A stretch of DNA of 64,000 nt, taken from NCBI GenBank assembly GCA_031292525.1, contig JARLGY010000037.1:248001-312000 (forward strand), in the 5' to 3' direction. The stretch's first letter is position 1; every line of letters starts with the position of its first letter. Under the pieces are notes generated by a model. It had not been told where the DNA came from and made no database searches. It saw only the letters and a program-made list of their open reading frames with translations. Both the position numbers and the translations under genes were made by a program. This document shows, one piece after another, positions 56,700 through 64,000 of this stretch. The DNA is from Flavipsychrobacter sp. Lineage in GTDB: Bacteria; Bacteroidota; Bacteroidia; Chitinophagales; Chitinophagaceae.

Positions 56700-57446
56700 C
56701 TAACTCTTTTTATACAACTTGCTATTGATCCAGCCCCACTTATGCAGACGGTGTGTGAGCGATACACGGAGTACGCCACGCCCGTACTTCATACTTCTTT
56801 TAAAGTTGATGCTTGAAGCCTCATCAAAATACTTGGTGGGGCAAGTCACTTCGGCTATTTCGTAGCCATTCATAAATATCTGCGATATCATTTCGTTATC
56901 AAAAACAAAGTCGTCGCTGTTGTGGGTAAAGTCAATAGACCTAAGCACATCGGCAGAGAAAGCGCGGTAACCGGTATGGTATTCGCTTAGCTTTTCCCAA
57001 AGCAGTATGTTCTCAAATAAGGTAAGGAAACGGTTGAAAACATATTTATAAAGTGGCATACCACCCTTAAGAGCGCCATTCCCCAGTATTCTTGATGCGA
57101 GCACTACAGGATATACTTCGTTGGCAATTATGGAAGACATAGCCAGCAGCAGCTTGGGTGTATATTGGTAGTCGGGGTGCAGCATGATAACTATATCGGC
57201 TCCCAGCTCCAGCGCTTTTTTATAGCAGCTTTTCTGATTACCACCATAACCTTTGTTTTTTTCGTGGCTTATAATATGCTTGAGTCCCAGCTTCCTGGCT
57301 ACCCCTACGGTATCATCCGTACTGTTGTCATCCACCAGCACTACTTCATCTACTACCTCATGCGGTATTTCACCATAGGTACGTTCCAGCGTTAGTGCGG
57401 CATTGTAGGCCGGCAGTACAATAACAATCTTTTTTCCGTTCAGCAT
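56700..57446 (-). CDS. GT2 glycosyltransferase, dolichyl-phosphate-mannose-synthase-like
   Basis: The 248-residue enzyme has the GT-A fold signs IVIVLPAYNAALTL (residues 6-19), VLVDDNSTDDT (donor-binding aspartates), the NKGYGGNQ loop and the HPDYQY catalytic-site segment. The tail lacks any C-terminal transmembrane anchor. Sequence type is closest to DPM1-like polyprenyl-phosphate sugar synthases. The acceptor and the sugar cannot be assigned. The gene lies 203 bases upstream of ndvB on the same strand and 59 bases downstream of the thioesterase gene. Confidence 0.9.
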   Translation of the reverse strand: MLNGKKIVIVLPAYNAALTLERTYGEIPHEVVDEVVLVDDNSTDDTVGVARKLGLKHIISHEKNKGYGGNQKSCYKKALELGADIVIMLHPDYQYTPKLLLAMSSIIANEVYPVVLASRILGNGALKGGMPLYKYVFNRFLTLFENILLWEKLSEYHTGYRAFSADVLRSIDFTHNSDDFVFDNEMISQIFMNGYEIAEVTCPTKYFDEASSINFKRSMKYGRGVLRVSLTHRLHKWGWINSKLYKKS

Positions 57447-57505
57447 GTATCAAATAGTAATGTCGAAAATAAACTAAATATTTTGTGTGCAAGTTGGTTC
57501 TTATT

Positions 57506-57982
57506 CTACCCTTCCTGCTCATTTTGTGTTTTGAGTTTCATATGGGTACTCACCAGGTTGCTGCTGGCTTTTGCAAGCAGCCTGTTTTCCATATCGTACA
57601 CGTGGCATTCTGCATTCACTATCTTTTTGCCGTGTCTCACTATCCTGGCCTCGCTGCGCAAACGGTCACCTTCTTTTATGGCATACAAGAAATCCACTCC
57701 CAGGTTAAGCGATGTATAGTGGTTTTCAGCCTCCAGGCTTACTATGGCCCAGCCTATACTTTCGTCTATTACAAGGCTCATCATACCACCATGTATATTG
57801 CCATAAGGATTGGTCATTTCCTTACGCACGGTCATAGTTATTACAGCCCGGCCCTTTTCTATTTCTTCAAGCGTCAGCTGCATCCAGTTACCAGCTTCAG
57901 ACCGAGAATCTTTCACTTCTTTACCCAGGTAATGCTCCTTTATCCACTCTACTAATTTTCTTTTCTCTGGCCGGGTATCCAT
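57506..57982 (-). CDS. PaaI-type hotdog-fold thioesterase
   Basis: The 158-residue protein has the hotdog motif NPYGNIHGGMMSLVIDESIG near residue 76, with the catalytic HGG and Asp/Glu helix, and a C-terminal SNLVSTHMKL strand. Such enzymes hydrolyse acyl-CoA thioesters. The substrate is unknown: phenylacetyl-CoA-type, aryl or fatty acyl are all possible. The start codon is one base after the stop of the upstream gene, so the two are probably co-translated. Confidence 0.9.
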   Translation of the reverse strand: MDTRPEKRKLVEWIKEHYLGKEVKDSRSEAGNWMQLTLEEIEKGRAVITMTVRKEMTNPYGNIHGGMMSLVIDESIGWAIVSLEAENHYTSLNLGVDFLYAIKEGDRLRSEARIVRHGKKIVNAECHVYDMENRLLAKASSNLVSTHMKLKTQNEQEG

Positions 57983-57983
57983 A

Positions 57984-58619
57984 TTATTTATTCTTTTTTT
58001 CTTTCATTTTTGTTTGCAGCATTGCTACCATCTTCACTATTCTTGCTGCACGGGTTTCCGGCTTTTTGGCATCTGCTATGGCCATTACATGCTCTTTTTT
58101 ATGGCTGAAGGCAAGCGCATTAAAGAATGCTTCCATGCCAACATGTCCCTGCACTGCCTGCCATGCATCAGCTGGCAATGTTACTGTGCGGTTCTTAAAG
58201 TCTATCCCCTCTACCTGCCTATCTTCCATAGGGATACCCCTTATGTAGCCCGTTATTTGCTCTTTTTTCTTAAAGCGCAGAGCGGTCCAATCCTCGTCAA
58301 CAGCGACTGATGCCACAGGCTCATAACCCAGGCTGAACACGGCCTCCCAACCCGTATCGCGATTGAGATCGGTAGGTATGGCACTCCCCTTTTTAGGATA
58401 TATGATCCAAAGCAGTGCGTTGTTGCCGAGCCTGTTTAGCAGCAGTGGGGCAGTTGCTTCCAGTTCACTAGCCTGGGTAACAAAAAGTAATACCTGCATC
58501 ACAGAACCTGTATCTCCATGAGGATGATAACCTGCAAACAGCGCCGCCATGTTAGGTGGTACATCCACAAGCAGCAAGGGTAGGTCTTTCTTCAGTTTCA
58601 GCTTATCTGTCAGCTCCAT
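57984..58619 (-). CDS. DUF3052-like plus YdeI/OmdA-like two-part protein
   Basis: The protein is 211 residues from the ATG at 58619 (MELTDKLKLKKD). The N-terminal half resembles DUF3052 (ALLWIIYPKKGSAIPTDLNR, then VDEDWTALRF). The C-terminal half resembles the YdeI/OmpD-associated family (FFNALAFSHKKEHVMAIADAKKPETRAARI). An in-frame ATG at 58661 would add 14 residues and is less likely. No catalytic residues are known for either family. Cotranscription with the thioesterase downstream is likely because the gap is one base. Confidence 0.75.
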   Translation of the reverse strand: MELTDKLKLKKDLPLLLVDVPPNMAALFAGYHPHGDTGSVMQVLLFVTQASELEATAPLLLNRLGNNALLWIIYPKKGSAIPTDLNRDTGWEAVFSLGYEPVASVAVDEDWTALRFKKKEQITGYIRGIPMEDRQVEGIDFKNRTVTLPADAWQAVQGHVGMEAFFNALAFSHKKEHVMAIADAKKPETRAARIVKMVAMLQTKMKEKKNK

Positions 58620-58676
58620 GGGGTAACGGTATGCAATGCGCTCCGGCCAATATTTGCGCAAATATAAAATAAAAAA

Positions 58677-58704
58677 AGCAGGCTCATGATATCATGAGCC
58701 TGCT
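58677..58704 (-). terminator. Perfect 28-base palindrome terminating the T9SS adhesin gene
   Basis: The sequence is its own reverse complement (14-bp arms, no separate loop). On the minus strand it is followed by a T-rich run. It sits 22 bases past the adhesin stop codon. Confidence 0.85.
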
Positions 58705-58726
58705 GGAATTACATTAAAGTGTTTTA

Positions 58727-61700
58727 TTATTGATGCATCACCTGGAATACCTTGTTAATAGTACCATCGGTAGTACCGGCACGCAATATATAGCTGCCTG
58801 CAGGAAGCCTGCTGATGTCAATATTTTCAACCTTGTTATTGTTTACTTTTTGGGTATACACTTCCTGCCCTATGGCATTCACAATAGTTACATTTTTCAG
58901 TTCCAGATTGTTGATAGCATTTACAGTAATGTTCGTATTAGCCGGGTTAGGATACAGGTTGATATCGCCATTGTTTTTGTTTACGTTGGTGATACCTGCA
59001 GGTACAGTCCATAACAAAGTATCGGCACCACAGTTGTTAGATACAATGAGCCTTACATGGTAAGGGTATGCTGTATTATAAGTGTGGGTAGGTGCAACCA
59101 GGTTAGAACCTGTGCCATCACCAAAATCCCAATAGTAACCGGTTACATTTTGTGCACCAGATGGAGAGAACGCATAGTTAACTACATTAGTCTGTATGAA
59201 GTTGATACCCGTAACACTTGGTAAAGGCAGTACATCTACCAGCCTTGATGCAACTTCTGAAACGCAATATTTGGTTACAGTTACAGAGTACACAAAAGTT
59301 CCAGAATCATATACATGAATGCGCTGTGACGTATCGCCGGTGTTCCATGCATAGGTAGCGCCAGGGTTGCCGGCATCCAGGTACAGATTTGGAGAGTAGC
59401 AAACAGTATCGCTTACACCCAGGTTTACAACAGGGGCCGCACCTACAGCAGCTGTAACAGGTACCCTGTTGCTTTCGCAATCAGACCCGCCCAGGTGGTA
59501 ATGTATGATGCCATCCAGATTGTATTGTGCAGTAATGTTTGGATTGCTGAAGAAACCACACAATGCTGTAGCATAACGGGTGTTGATAAGTACTCCTCCA
59601 CTTGTAAACATTGGTGTAACACTTACCGTCATATCAGGACCGGAGAAACTACTGTTCGTAGTGCCTGTTACAGGAGTATATTGACCATCGTAAGCTATGT
59701 ATAAAGCGTATGTATTACCGTTTGTAAGATTGAGGGGAACGTTTACAGTAACCGGATAGGTAAGAGAAGTGTTAGTAACATTCACAGCTGTAGTACCTAA
59801 TTGGTACCATACACTGTTGTTAGTTTGGTTACCTACATAGCTGCCTACTTTGTACCATATAGATACTGGCTGCAGACCTACATCGTTAAAATTAAGATCG
59901 AAGCTATCGATAGTAAGGTTGGTACTTGGGGCAACATCAAACATGATACCACCATTGCAGCCTGATGTTTGTATGCCACTGGTTGTACCTGCAACCTGTG
60001 TACCGCTCAACCCTGGTGTGCTTGCAGACACATAGTACGTAATATTGTTAGTGAGGCTTGGGAAGGTTTGCGATGTACCGCTATATACTACCGCGCCGCC
60101 AGAAGGTGCATTGTACCAATTATAAATATTGCCGGCAACAGGAACAACACCAACTGTTGCATTGAAACCACTACATACAGTATCAGACTGCACAATAGGA
60201 TCGGCAGGCAGCGGAACAACAATAAGGGTGCTGTAAGTAGTATCGTTACCTCTGTTCTGATCGTTGCTCAGTGAGGTATAAGCCTTAATTGTGTAAGTGC
60301 CTCCTACAGGAATGCTCATAGTACCGATAACAAATGTTTGAGTGGCGCCGGGAGCAATTGTGCCTGCATGGTTAACATATATAGGTGTAGAATTGCCAGG
60401 ATAAGTAGCACCTACTGTAAAGTTTGACTGTGGCAATGTACCTGCATTGTATAGTTGTACACTTACCGTAAATGAAGAGTTGGCGCAAACGCTGCTACCC
60501 AGCGAAGGCTGCGCAACTGTTACAGCACTCAGATCATCAAGCTGCTGCGGGAGGATATTTACAATGTAGTCTTCTGTTTCACCTGTGGTGCTAGTACCGC
60601 AGGCGTCATTACCGCTACCATCACCACCACTGATCACACGCAATCCCGTAAGACCTGTAAGGGCACTTAGTGGTACCTGGAAAGTGCCACTTGAATAAAA
60701 GGAGAGGAAGCTTGCAGTCATACTTAACGCTTCGCTCGCATCAAAAGTAGTATCATGATTATAATCTATCCACGCTTCGGCTGTTGAACCTAATGTGTTC
60801 ATTAAAACATTTATGTTATAGTAACTACCTACGTACAAATTTGTAGTTGCATGGCCCACCGGAGCATAAGCTGTATACGCATTGGGCAGGGCTGTATAAG
60901 TTTGATTAGCCAAGTTAGTATTGACAATTGAAACACTATCTATAAGCGGACTAATGCCGCCACCGCCAAGATTGTTAGCCAAAGCAGGCTGACAATAGCA
61001 ATTGTAAAAAGGGCTTTGTGCTACAGAATGTACTGCAGAGGTATCTGACAAATGATGAGTAGTATCGGTAGCAATGAGGCGGTAATCTATTGCCGCAGTA
61101 AATACTGCATTGATATAATTATGCGTAGCGCCTACCACATTTACAAATGTATTAGCACCCATAGGGCTAGACTGCCACTGGTAGGTGATACCTGAAGTAA
61201 AGAGATTGGTACTATCGTACAGCGTTAACGCTATTGGAGAATTATTTGTTGTAGTACTAGGGATGCAATATGCAGAAGGCCCTATAATATTTAAAGATGG
61301 CTTGCCTGTAGATGGTGGAGCCTGGGCAATGTTGATATCATCTATATATAATTCGCCACCATTAGGGTCTGACTCGAATATTGCGAAGTCGTAGTTACCA
61401 CTAGATTGGCAGGTAAATGAGCCTGATGCCTGGGCATAACCCGGGTTGGTACCGTTGTGCGAAAAGAATGTGGTATCGGAAGTGTAAAAATTAGTGTAAG
61501 GCGGCGTAGCGCTGGCCAACTTAGCGAAGGTAGCATTGACCGTCATAGTAGTGCTGGTGGTCTTATACCAGAAAGTAAAACTATAAGTATTACCGGAATC
61601 CAGGATCAGCTGCGGTGTTATAAATATTGCAGGGGGAGAAAATGAGAATGGCTGGAAGTTGAATGCAGCCGGCATGCTGAGGTAATGATTACCAGTATGT

Positions 61701-61948
61701 GGCACGCTAAGGCTGGGAGTAGGAACTGTAACGACCCCAACGCCTGTACTATAATAAGAACAAGTTGGCGCTGCACCTGCGGTCATAACGGTTTCAAAAC
61801 CTTCGGAATAGGGCAAGTTGAGCGGATTGCAAGCCTGGGCCAGCACCTTATTATTCACTCCTAATACTAACAAAAGGGCAAACAAAGCAAAACAAGACTT
61901 CCTGGGGTATTTAGTGATAGGGGTAACGATAGTAGCGATATACTTCAT
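58727..61948 (-). CDS. T9SS-secreted adhesin-like protein with GEVED and PKD domains
   Basis: The 1073-residue precursor has a signal peptide (FALFALLLVLGVNNKVLAQA). It then shows a MAM/jelly-roll-like N-terminal region (YSEGFETVMTAG), an Ig-like module (about 215-310) and a GEVED domain near residues 385-465 (AWIDYNHDTTFDASEALS, ending GETEDYIVNI). A CARDB/Ig-like pair follows, then a beta-sandwich region with two further modules, and a PKD domain near 941 (YYWDFGDGTGSNLVAPTHTY). The C-terminal T9SS sorting domain runs from about 1000 to 1073 (INLYPNPANTNITVN). It is expected on the surface or outside the cell. It has no catalytic domain I can see. A transcript would run toward the DUF3052-like gene but a palindromic terminator intervenes. 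Confidence 0.93.
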   Translation of the reverse strand: MKYIATIVTPITKYPRKSCFALFALLLVLGVNNKVLAQACNPLNLPYSEGFETVMTAGAAPTCSYYSTGVGVVTVPTPSLSVPHTGNHYLSMPAAFNFQPFSFSPPAIFITPQLILDSGNTYSFTFWYKTTSTTMTVNATFAKLASATPPYTNFYTSDTTFFSHNGTNPGYAQASGSFTCQSSGNYDFAIFESDPNGGELYIDDINIAQAPPSTGKPSLNIIGPSAYCIPSTTTNNSPIALTLYDSTNLFTSGITYQWQSSPMGANTFVNVVGATHNYINAVFTAAIDYRLIATDTTHHLSDTSAVHSVAQSPFYNCYCQPALANNLGGGGISPLIDSVSIVNTNLANQTYTALPNAYTAYAPVGHATTNLYVGSYYNINVLMNTLGSTAEAWIDYNHDTTFDASEALSMTASFLSFYSSGTFQVPLSALTGLTGLRVISGGDGSGNDACGTSTTGETEDYIVNILPQQLDDLSAVTVAQPSLGSSVCANSSFTVSVQLYNAGTLPQSNFTVGATYPGNSTPIYVNHAGTIAPGATQTFVIGTMSIPVGGTYTIKAYTSLSNDQNRGNDTTYSTLIVVPLPADPIVQSDTVCSGFNATVGVVPVAGNIYNWYNAPSGGAVVYSGTSQTFPSLTNNITYYVSASTPGLSGTQVAGTTSGIQTSGCNGGIMFDVAPSTNLTIDSFDLNFNDVGLQPVSIWYKVGSYVGNQTNNSVWYQLGTTAVNVTNTSLTYPVTVNVPLNLTNGNTYALYIAYDGQYTPVTGTTNSSFSGPDMTVSVTPMFTSGGVLINTRYATALCGFFSNPNITAQYNLDGIIHYHLGGSDCESNRVPVTAAVGAAPVVNLGVSDTVCYSPNLYLDAGNPGATYAWNTGDTSQRIHVYDSGTFVYSVTVTKYCVSEVASRLVDVLPLPSVTGINFIQTNVVNYAFSPSGAQNVTGYYWDFGDGTGSNLVAPTHTYNTAYPYHVRLIVSNNCGADTLLWTVPAGITNVNKNNGDINLYPNPANTNITVNAINNLELKNVTIVNAIGQEVYTQKVNNNKVENIDISRLPAGSYILRAGTTDGTINKVFQVMHQ

Positions 61949-62280
61949 GTGAAAATATTTATACGTTCCTGAATATAGCCCGTAAGTTATTTATTTTTTT
62001 TAACAAAAAGTAGCTTTTGTTAAATTTTACTAATGGCTGATAATGATGGATACACAATCTTCACAACTTAAATAATAGATGTTGTTCAATAGGATATTTG
62101 CGCATTGGCTATGCCTTCCAGAACTCAATAGAAATCGCCACTAATATTTTTTATATACGCATAATATCACTCTATTTGTGGATATCCTCTTTTGGCACAT
62201 TTCTATTCTATAATTACCTTGCATCCGTAAGAGTGGGCAATTCAGTAGCGATTTCCTGGTATTTTTTATTCGGCGCAACC

Positions 62281-62520
62281 GACATTTTCACCACGCCCTT
62301 TATCCACGGCCCATTTCCACAGAAATTAAAATGTCCGTCAACAGACATTTAGGGACATTCTGAACTATCAAATAAAAATTCCGAAATTCACTAGCCAGAT
62401 AATCAATAGAATCATATTTCAAACAAACCTCAACAGACATTATTCGGTATAACCCGCACCTACAGCCCATTTCCACCCAAACATAAAATTTCTGTAACGG
62501 ACATTTAGAGACATTCTGCC
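62281..62520. repeat. Two degenerate direct copies of an approximately 85-base element
   Basis: Copy 1 is about 62281-62363 and copy 2 about 62436-62519. Both share GCCCATTTCCAC, then a variable 6-8 bases, then an AAAAT-type segment, then GACATTTAG(G/A)GACATTCTG. The offset is about 156 bases. The minus-strand frames share a Q-N-V-x-K-C ... VEMG pattern. Each copy contains the inverted half-sites AATGTCC / GGACATT in copy 1, degenerate in copy 2. Confidence 0.55.
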
Positions 62521-62604
62521 TAAAGACTGGAATAAGAAAGAACCAGCAATGACAAACTATATACATAAAACATGTAGGTACATTTATTATCGCAGTTTTA
62601 TATG

Positions 62605-62612
62605 TAGTTTTG
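62605..62612 (+). promoter_or_regulatory. TAnnTTTG -7 box of oxyR
   Basis: TAGTTTTG is an exact match to the Bacteroidota -7 pattern. A weak TTTA lies about 18 bases upstream as a possible -33 element. The transcript would start near 62618, about 20 bases before the ATG at 62640. This supports that ATG over an in-frame TTG at 62610, which overlaps the box. Confidence 0.55.
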
Positions 62613-62639
62613 CAAATTAATTTCACTCACACCTACTTT

Positions 62640-63596
62640 ATGACTATAACACAACTTGAATATGTTGTAGCGGTAGCTACTTATAAGAGCTTTGTGGCTG
62701 CTGCAGAAAAATGCTTTGTTACCCAACCTACCCTAAGCATGCAGATACAAAAACTGGAGGAAGAGCTGGGTATAAAACTATTTGACCGCAATAAACACCC
62801 TATAGCTATAACAGCTATGGGCGAGGCTATTGTAGCACAGGCACAGATAGCCCTGGCCGAAACTGAAAAAATACACGACCTGATACAGAGCCAGCAAGCA
62901 AACCTGGCTGGTGTTTTTAAATTTGCTGTGATACCTACTATAGCGCCATACATACTGCCCGGCTTGCTGGAACAATATGCTATCAGCTTCCCAGGTGTGC
63001 AGTTGGAGGTGAAGGAACTAGAGACCCACCAAATAATAAAAGCACTGCGTAATAATGAAATAGATGCGGCTTTGCTAAGTACCCCACTGGAAGAAAACGA
63101 CATAAAGGAATACCCATTATTCTACGAAGCGTTTGTTGCCTATTTCTCAGAAGATGAACCTGCGCTGAAGAAACGCCTGATCACCCCTGAAGACATATCG
63201 CTGGAACGCATATGGCTGCTGAATGAAGGCCATTGCATGCGCAACCAGATCATAAACCTATGCAGCGAACAGGTACAGAAAATGCAGGCCGGTCGCCCAT
63301 ACCGCTACGAGAGCAGCAATGTGGAAACTTTGCGCAAGCTGGTGGATCGCAACAAAGGCATGACAGTACTACCAGAACTGAGCACTATGGAGTTTACCGA
63401 AGACTTGCTTGAAAAAGTAAGGTATTTTGAAGATCCGGAACCGGTACGCGAAATAAGCCTGGTGACCAATGGCCACTTTGTGAAGCTGACCTTGCTCCAA
63501 ACTCTTATGGACGAGATACTGAAGCTTGTGCCTGAAAAAATGCGTGTACAGAAGAAAAACCGCAAGGTACTACGCATACAGAGCGCTAAGCTGTAA
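62640..63596 (+). CDS. oxyR: OxyR, peroxide-sensing LysR-family regulator
   Basis: The 318-residue protein has the LysR N-terminal helix-turn-helix (ITQLEYVVAVATYKSFVAAA, then FVTQPTLSMQIQKLEEELG). Its effector domain carries the redox motif GHCMRNQIINLCSEQ. From the ATG at 62640 the two cysteines fall at residues 199 and 208, the same numbers as the disulfide-forming pair in E. coli OxyR. It is therefore expected to sense hydrogen peroxide by disulfide formation and control peroxide defence genes. None of those genes are in this window. A terminator follows 22 bases after the stop. Confidence 0.95.
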   Translation: MTITQLEYVVAVATYKSFVAAAEKCFVTQPTLSMQIQKLEEELGIKLFDRNKHPIAITAMGEAIVAQAQIALAETEKIHDLIQSQQANLAGVFKFAVIPTIAPYILPGLLEQYAISFPGVQLEVKELETHQIIKALRNNEIDAALLSTPLEENDIKEYPLFYEAFVAYFSEDEPALKKRLITPEDISLERIWLLNEGHCMRNQIINLCSEQVQKMQAGRPYRYESSNVETLRKLVDRNKGMTVLPELSTMEFTEDLLEKVRYFEDPEPVREISLVTNGHFVKLTLLQTLMDEILKLVPEKMRVQKKNRKVLRIQSAKL

Positions 63597-63618
63597 CAAA
63601 ACATAGTGAATATATTAC

Positions 63619-63648
63619 AAAAGCACCGTAGGAAACTATGGTGCTTTT
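63619..63648 (+). terminator. Rho-independent terminator after oxyR
   Basis: A 12-bp stem with one G-T pair (63619-63630 with 63637-63648) and a 6-base loop is followed by T residues. It begins 22 bases past the stop codon. From here to 63839 I see no further gene. Confidence 0.88.
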
Positions 63649-63839
63649 TAGAGTTAATCATTCAGAAGGCTTTTATTTTGTACGGAGCAACCTTACACGG
63701 TGCATAATACCTATCAATGTTGTTTTGCTACAAAGCGCCCCCCACAGGGCTTGTCATGAATGGGCAAGTGGGAAATTGAAATCGCGATATAATTGGAGAC
63801 GTATCACAACCGATCATATTAAGAACCAATTAAACAATA

Positions 63840-64000
63840 CTACGAAGCAGGTATATTGGCAATAAATATCCGGTTTATGTCCATCTCTATAATTTCGCTA
63901 TCGGGGAATATGTTGAAGAAATTAGTCTTGGATGGGAGCCAATCTTCTTCGTTATTGATAATATAGTTGAGCATGAGACAACCATCACCATTTAACAGGC
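63840..64000 (-). CDS. C-terminal fragment of an unidentified protein, 5' part outside the window
   Basis: A minus-strand frame is open from the window edge to a TAG at 63840-63842, giving 53 codons. The peptide contains GDGCLMLNYIINNEEDW, then PSKTNFFNIFPDSEIIEMDI and NRIFIANIP. Its amino acid balance looks like real coding sequence. The pattern of a hydrophobic strand, then a terminal NRIFIA strand, recalls the end of spermidine-synthase-like methyltransferases, but this is a weak impression. It would be convergent with oxyR. Confidence 0.45.
   Translation of the reverse strand, partial: LLNGDGCLMLNYIINNEEDWLPSKTNFFNIFPDSEIIEMDINRIFIANIPAS

Larger units (their letters stand above)
61949..62639. 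other. 690-base intergenic region upstream of oxyR with a degenerate duplicated element
   Basis: The left part is the upstream region of the T9SS adhesin gene. From 62281 to 62520 there are two related segments (see repeat entry). Short open frames here (62098-62352 plus and 62300-62626 minus) have no recognisable protein character and are probably not genes. The right end contains the oxyR promoter. Confidence 0.55.

Noticed and set aside
62098-62626. Short open frames in both directions in the oxyR upstream region
   Set aside because: No signal peptide, domain or coherent composition; the minus-strand frame just reads through the duplicated element.
63638-63865. Plus-strand frame of 75 residues after oxyR
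   Set aside because: It starts inside the oxyR terminator, lacks a promoter, and overlaps the end of the minus-strand fragment that looks more like coding sequence.
1-64000. tRNA, rRNA, insertion sequence, integrase or defence-system genes
   Set aside because: None were recognised when reading both strands by eye. A tRNAscan or profile search was not available, so a tRNA could still be missed.

Overview
The window looks like a chromosomal segment of a member of the Bacteroidota, most likely a Chitinophagaceae-like bacterium. Three large secreted proteins end in a type IX secretion (T9SS) sorting domain with the YPNP signature. Several promoters fit the Bacteroidota pattern TTTG / TAnnTTTG instead of the sigma70 pattern, and Shine-Dalgarno sites are hard to see. 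No rRNA, tRNA, insertion sequence, integrase, prophage or CRISPR array was recognised by eye. Genes cut by the window ends are a PLP aminotransferase (left) and the tail of an unidentified gene (right).

Layout. Positions 1-5547 (minus): an aminotransferase and a compact leucine operon leuA-leuC-leuD-leuB with a recognisable promoter. Positions 5762-12565 (plus): a conserved hypothetical, metG, an orphan HlyD-type adaptor, gpsA and a DUF1684 protein. Positions 12647-18383 (minus): a putative lipoprotein, PEP carboxylase, an ammonium transporter and methylglyoxal synthase. Positions 18686-26410 (plus): a 2574-residue T9SS surface protein with a six-repeat NHL propeller, 14 PKD-like modules and several Ig-like modules. 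Positions 26595-29407 (plus): glutamate dehydrogenase and a ClC chloride channel or antiporter. Positions 29416-38006 (minus): CocE-type hydrolase, a CBM9-like lipoprotein, dienelactone hydrolase, an M43 metalloprotease with a T9SS tail, a DUF2383 protein and a YgiD-type dioxygenase. Positions 38177-41271 (plus): aspartase, an AraC regulator and a DUF983 protein. Positions 41279-61948 (minus): an MscS-family channel, two tandem DUF3857 proteins, a 2892-residue cyclic beta-1,2-glucan synthase (NdvB type), a GT2 glycosyltransferase, a hotdog thioesterase, a DUF3052/YdeI-like protein and a T9SS adhesin. Positions 62640-63596 (plus): OxyR, with Cys199 and Cys208 in place.

How the genes fit together. 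Ammonium handling is well represented: AmtB, glutamate dehydrogenase, aspartase, and anaplerotic PEP carboxylase. The block 41-57 kb combines a cyclic glucan synthase of the kind that makes osmoregulated periplasmic glucans with a large mechanosensitive channel and two envelope transglutaminase-fold proteins. It is the best candidate for a functionally linked, little-described set, though the link is inference from gene order only. Other points of interest are an NHL propeller that appears to be inserted inside an Ig-like module of the giant adhesin, a pair of mutually exclusive hairpins in the start of a lipoprotein gene, and a degenerate duplicated element upstream of oxyR.
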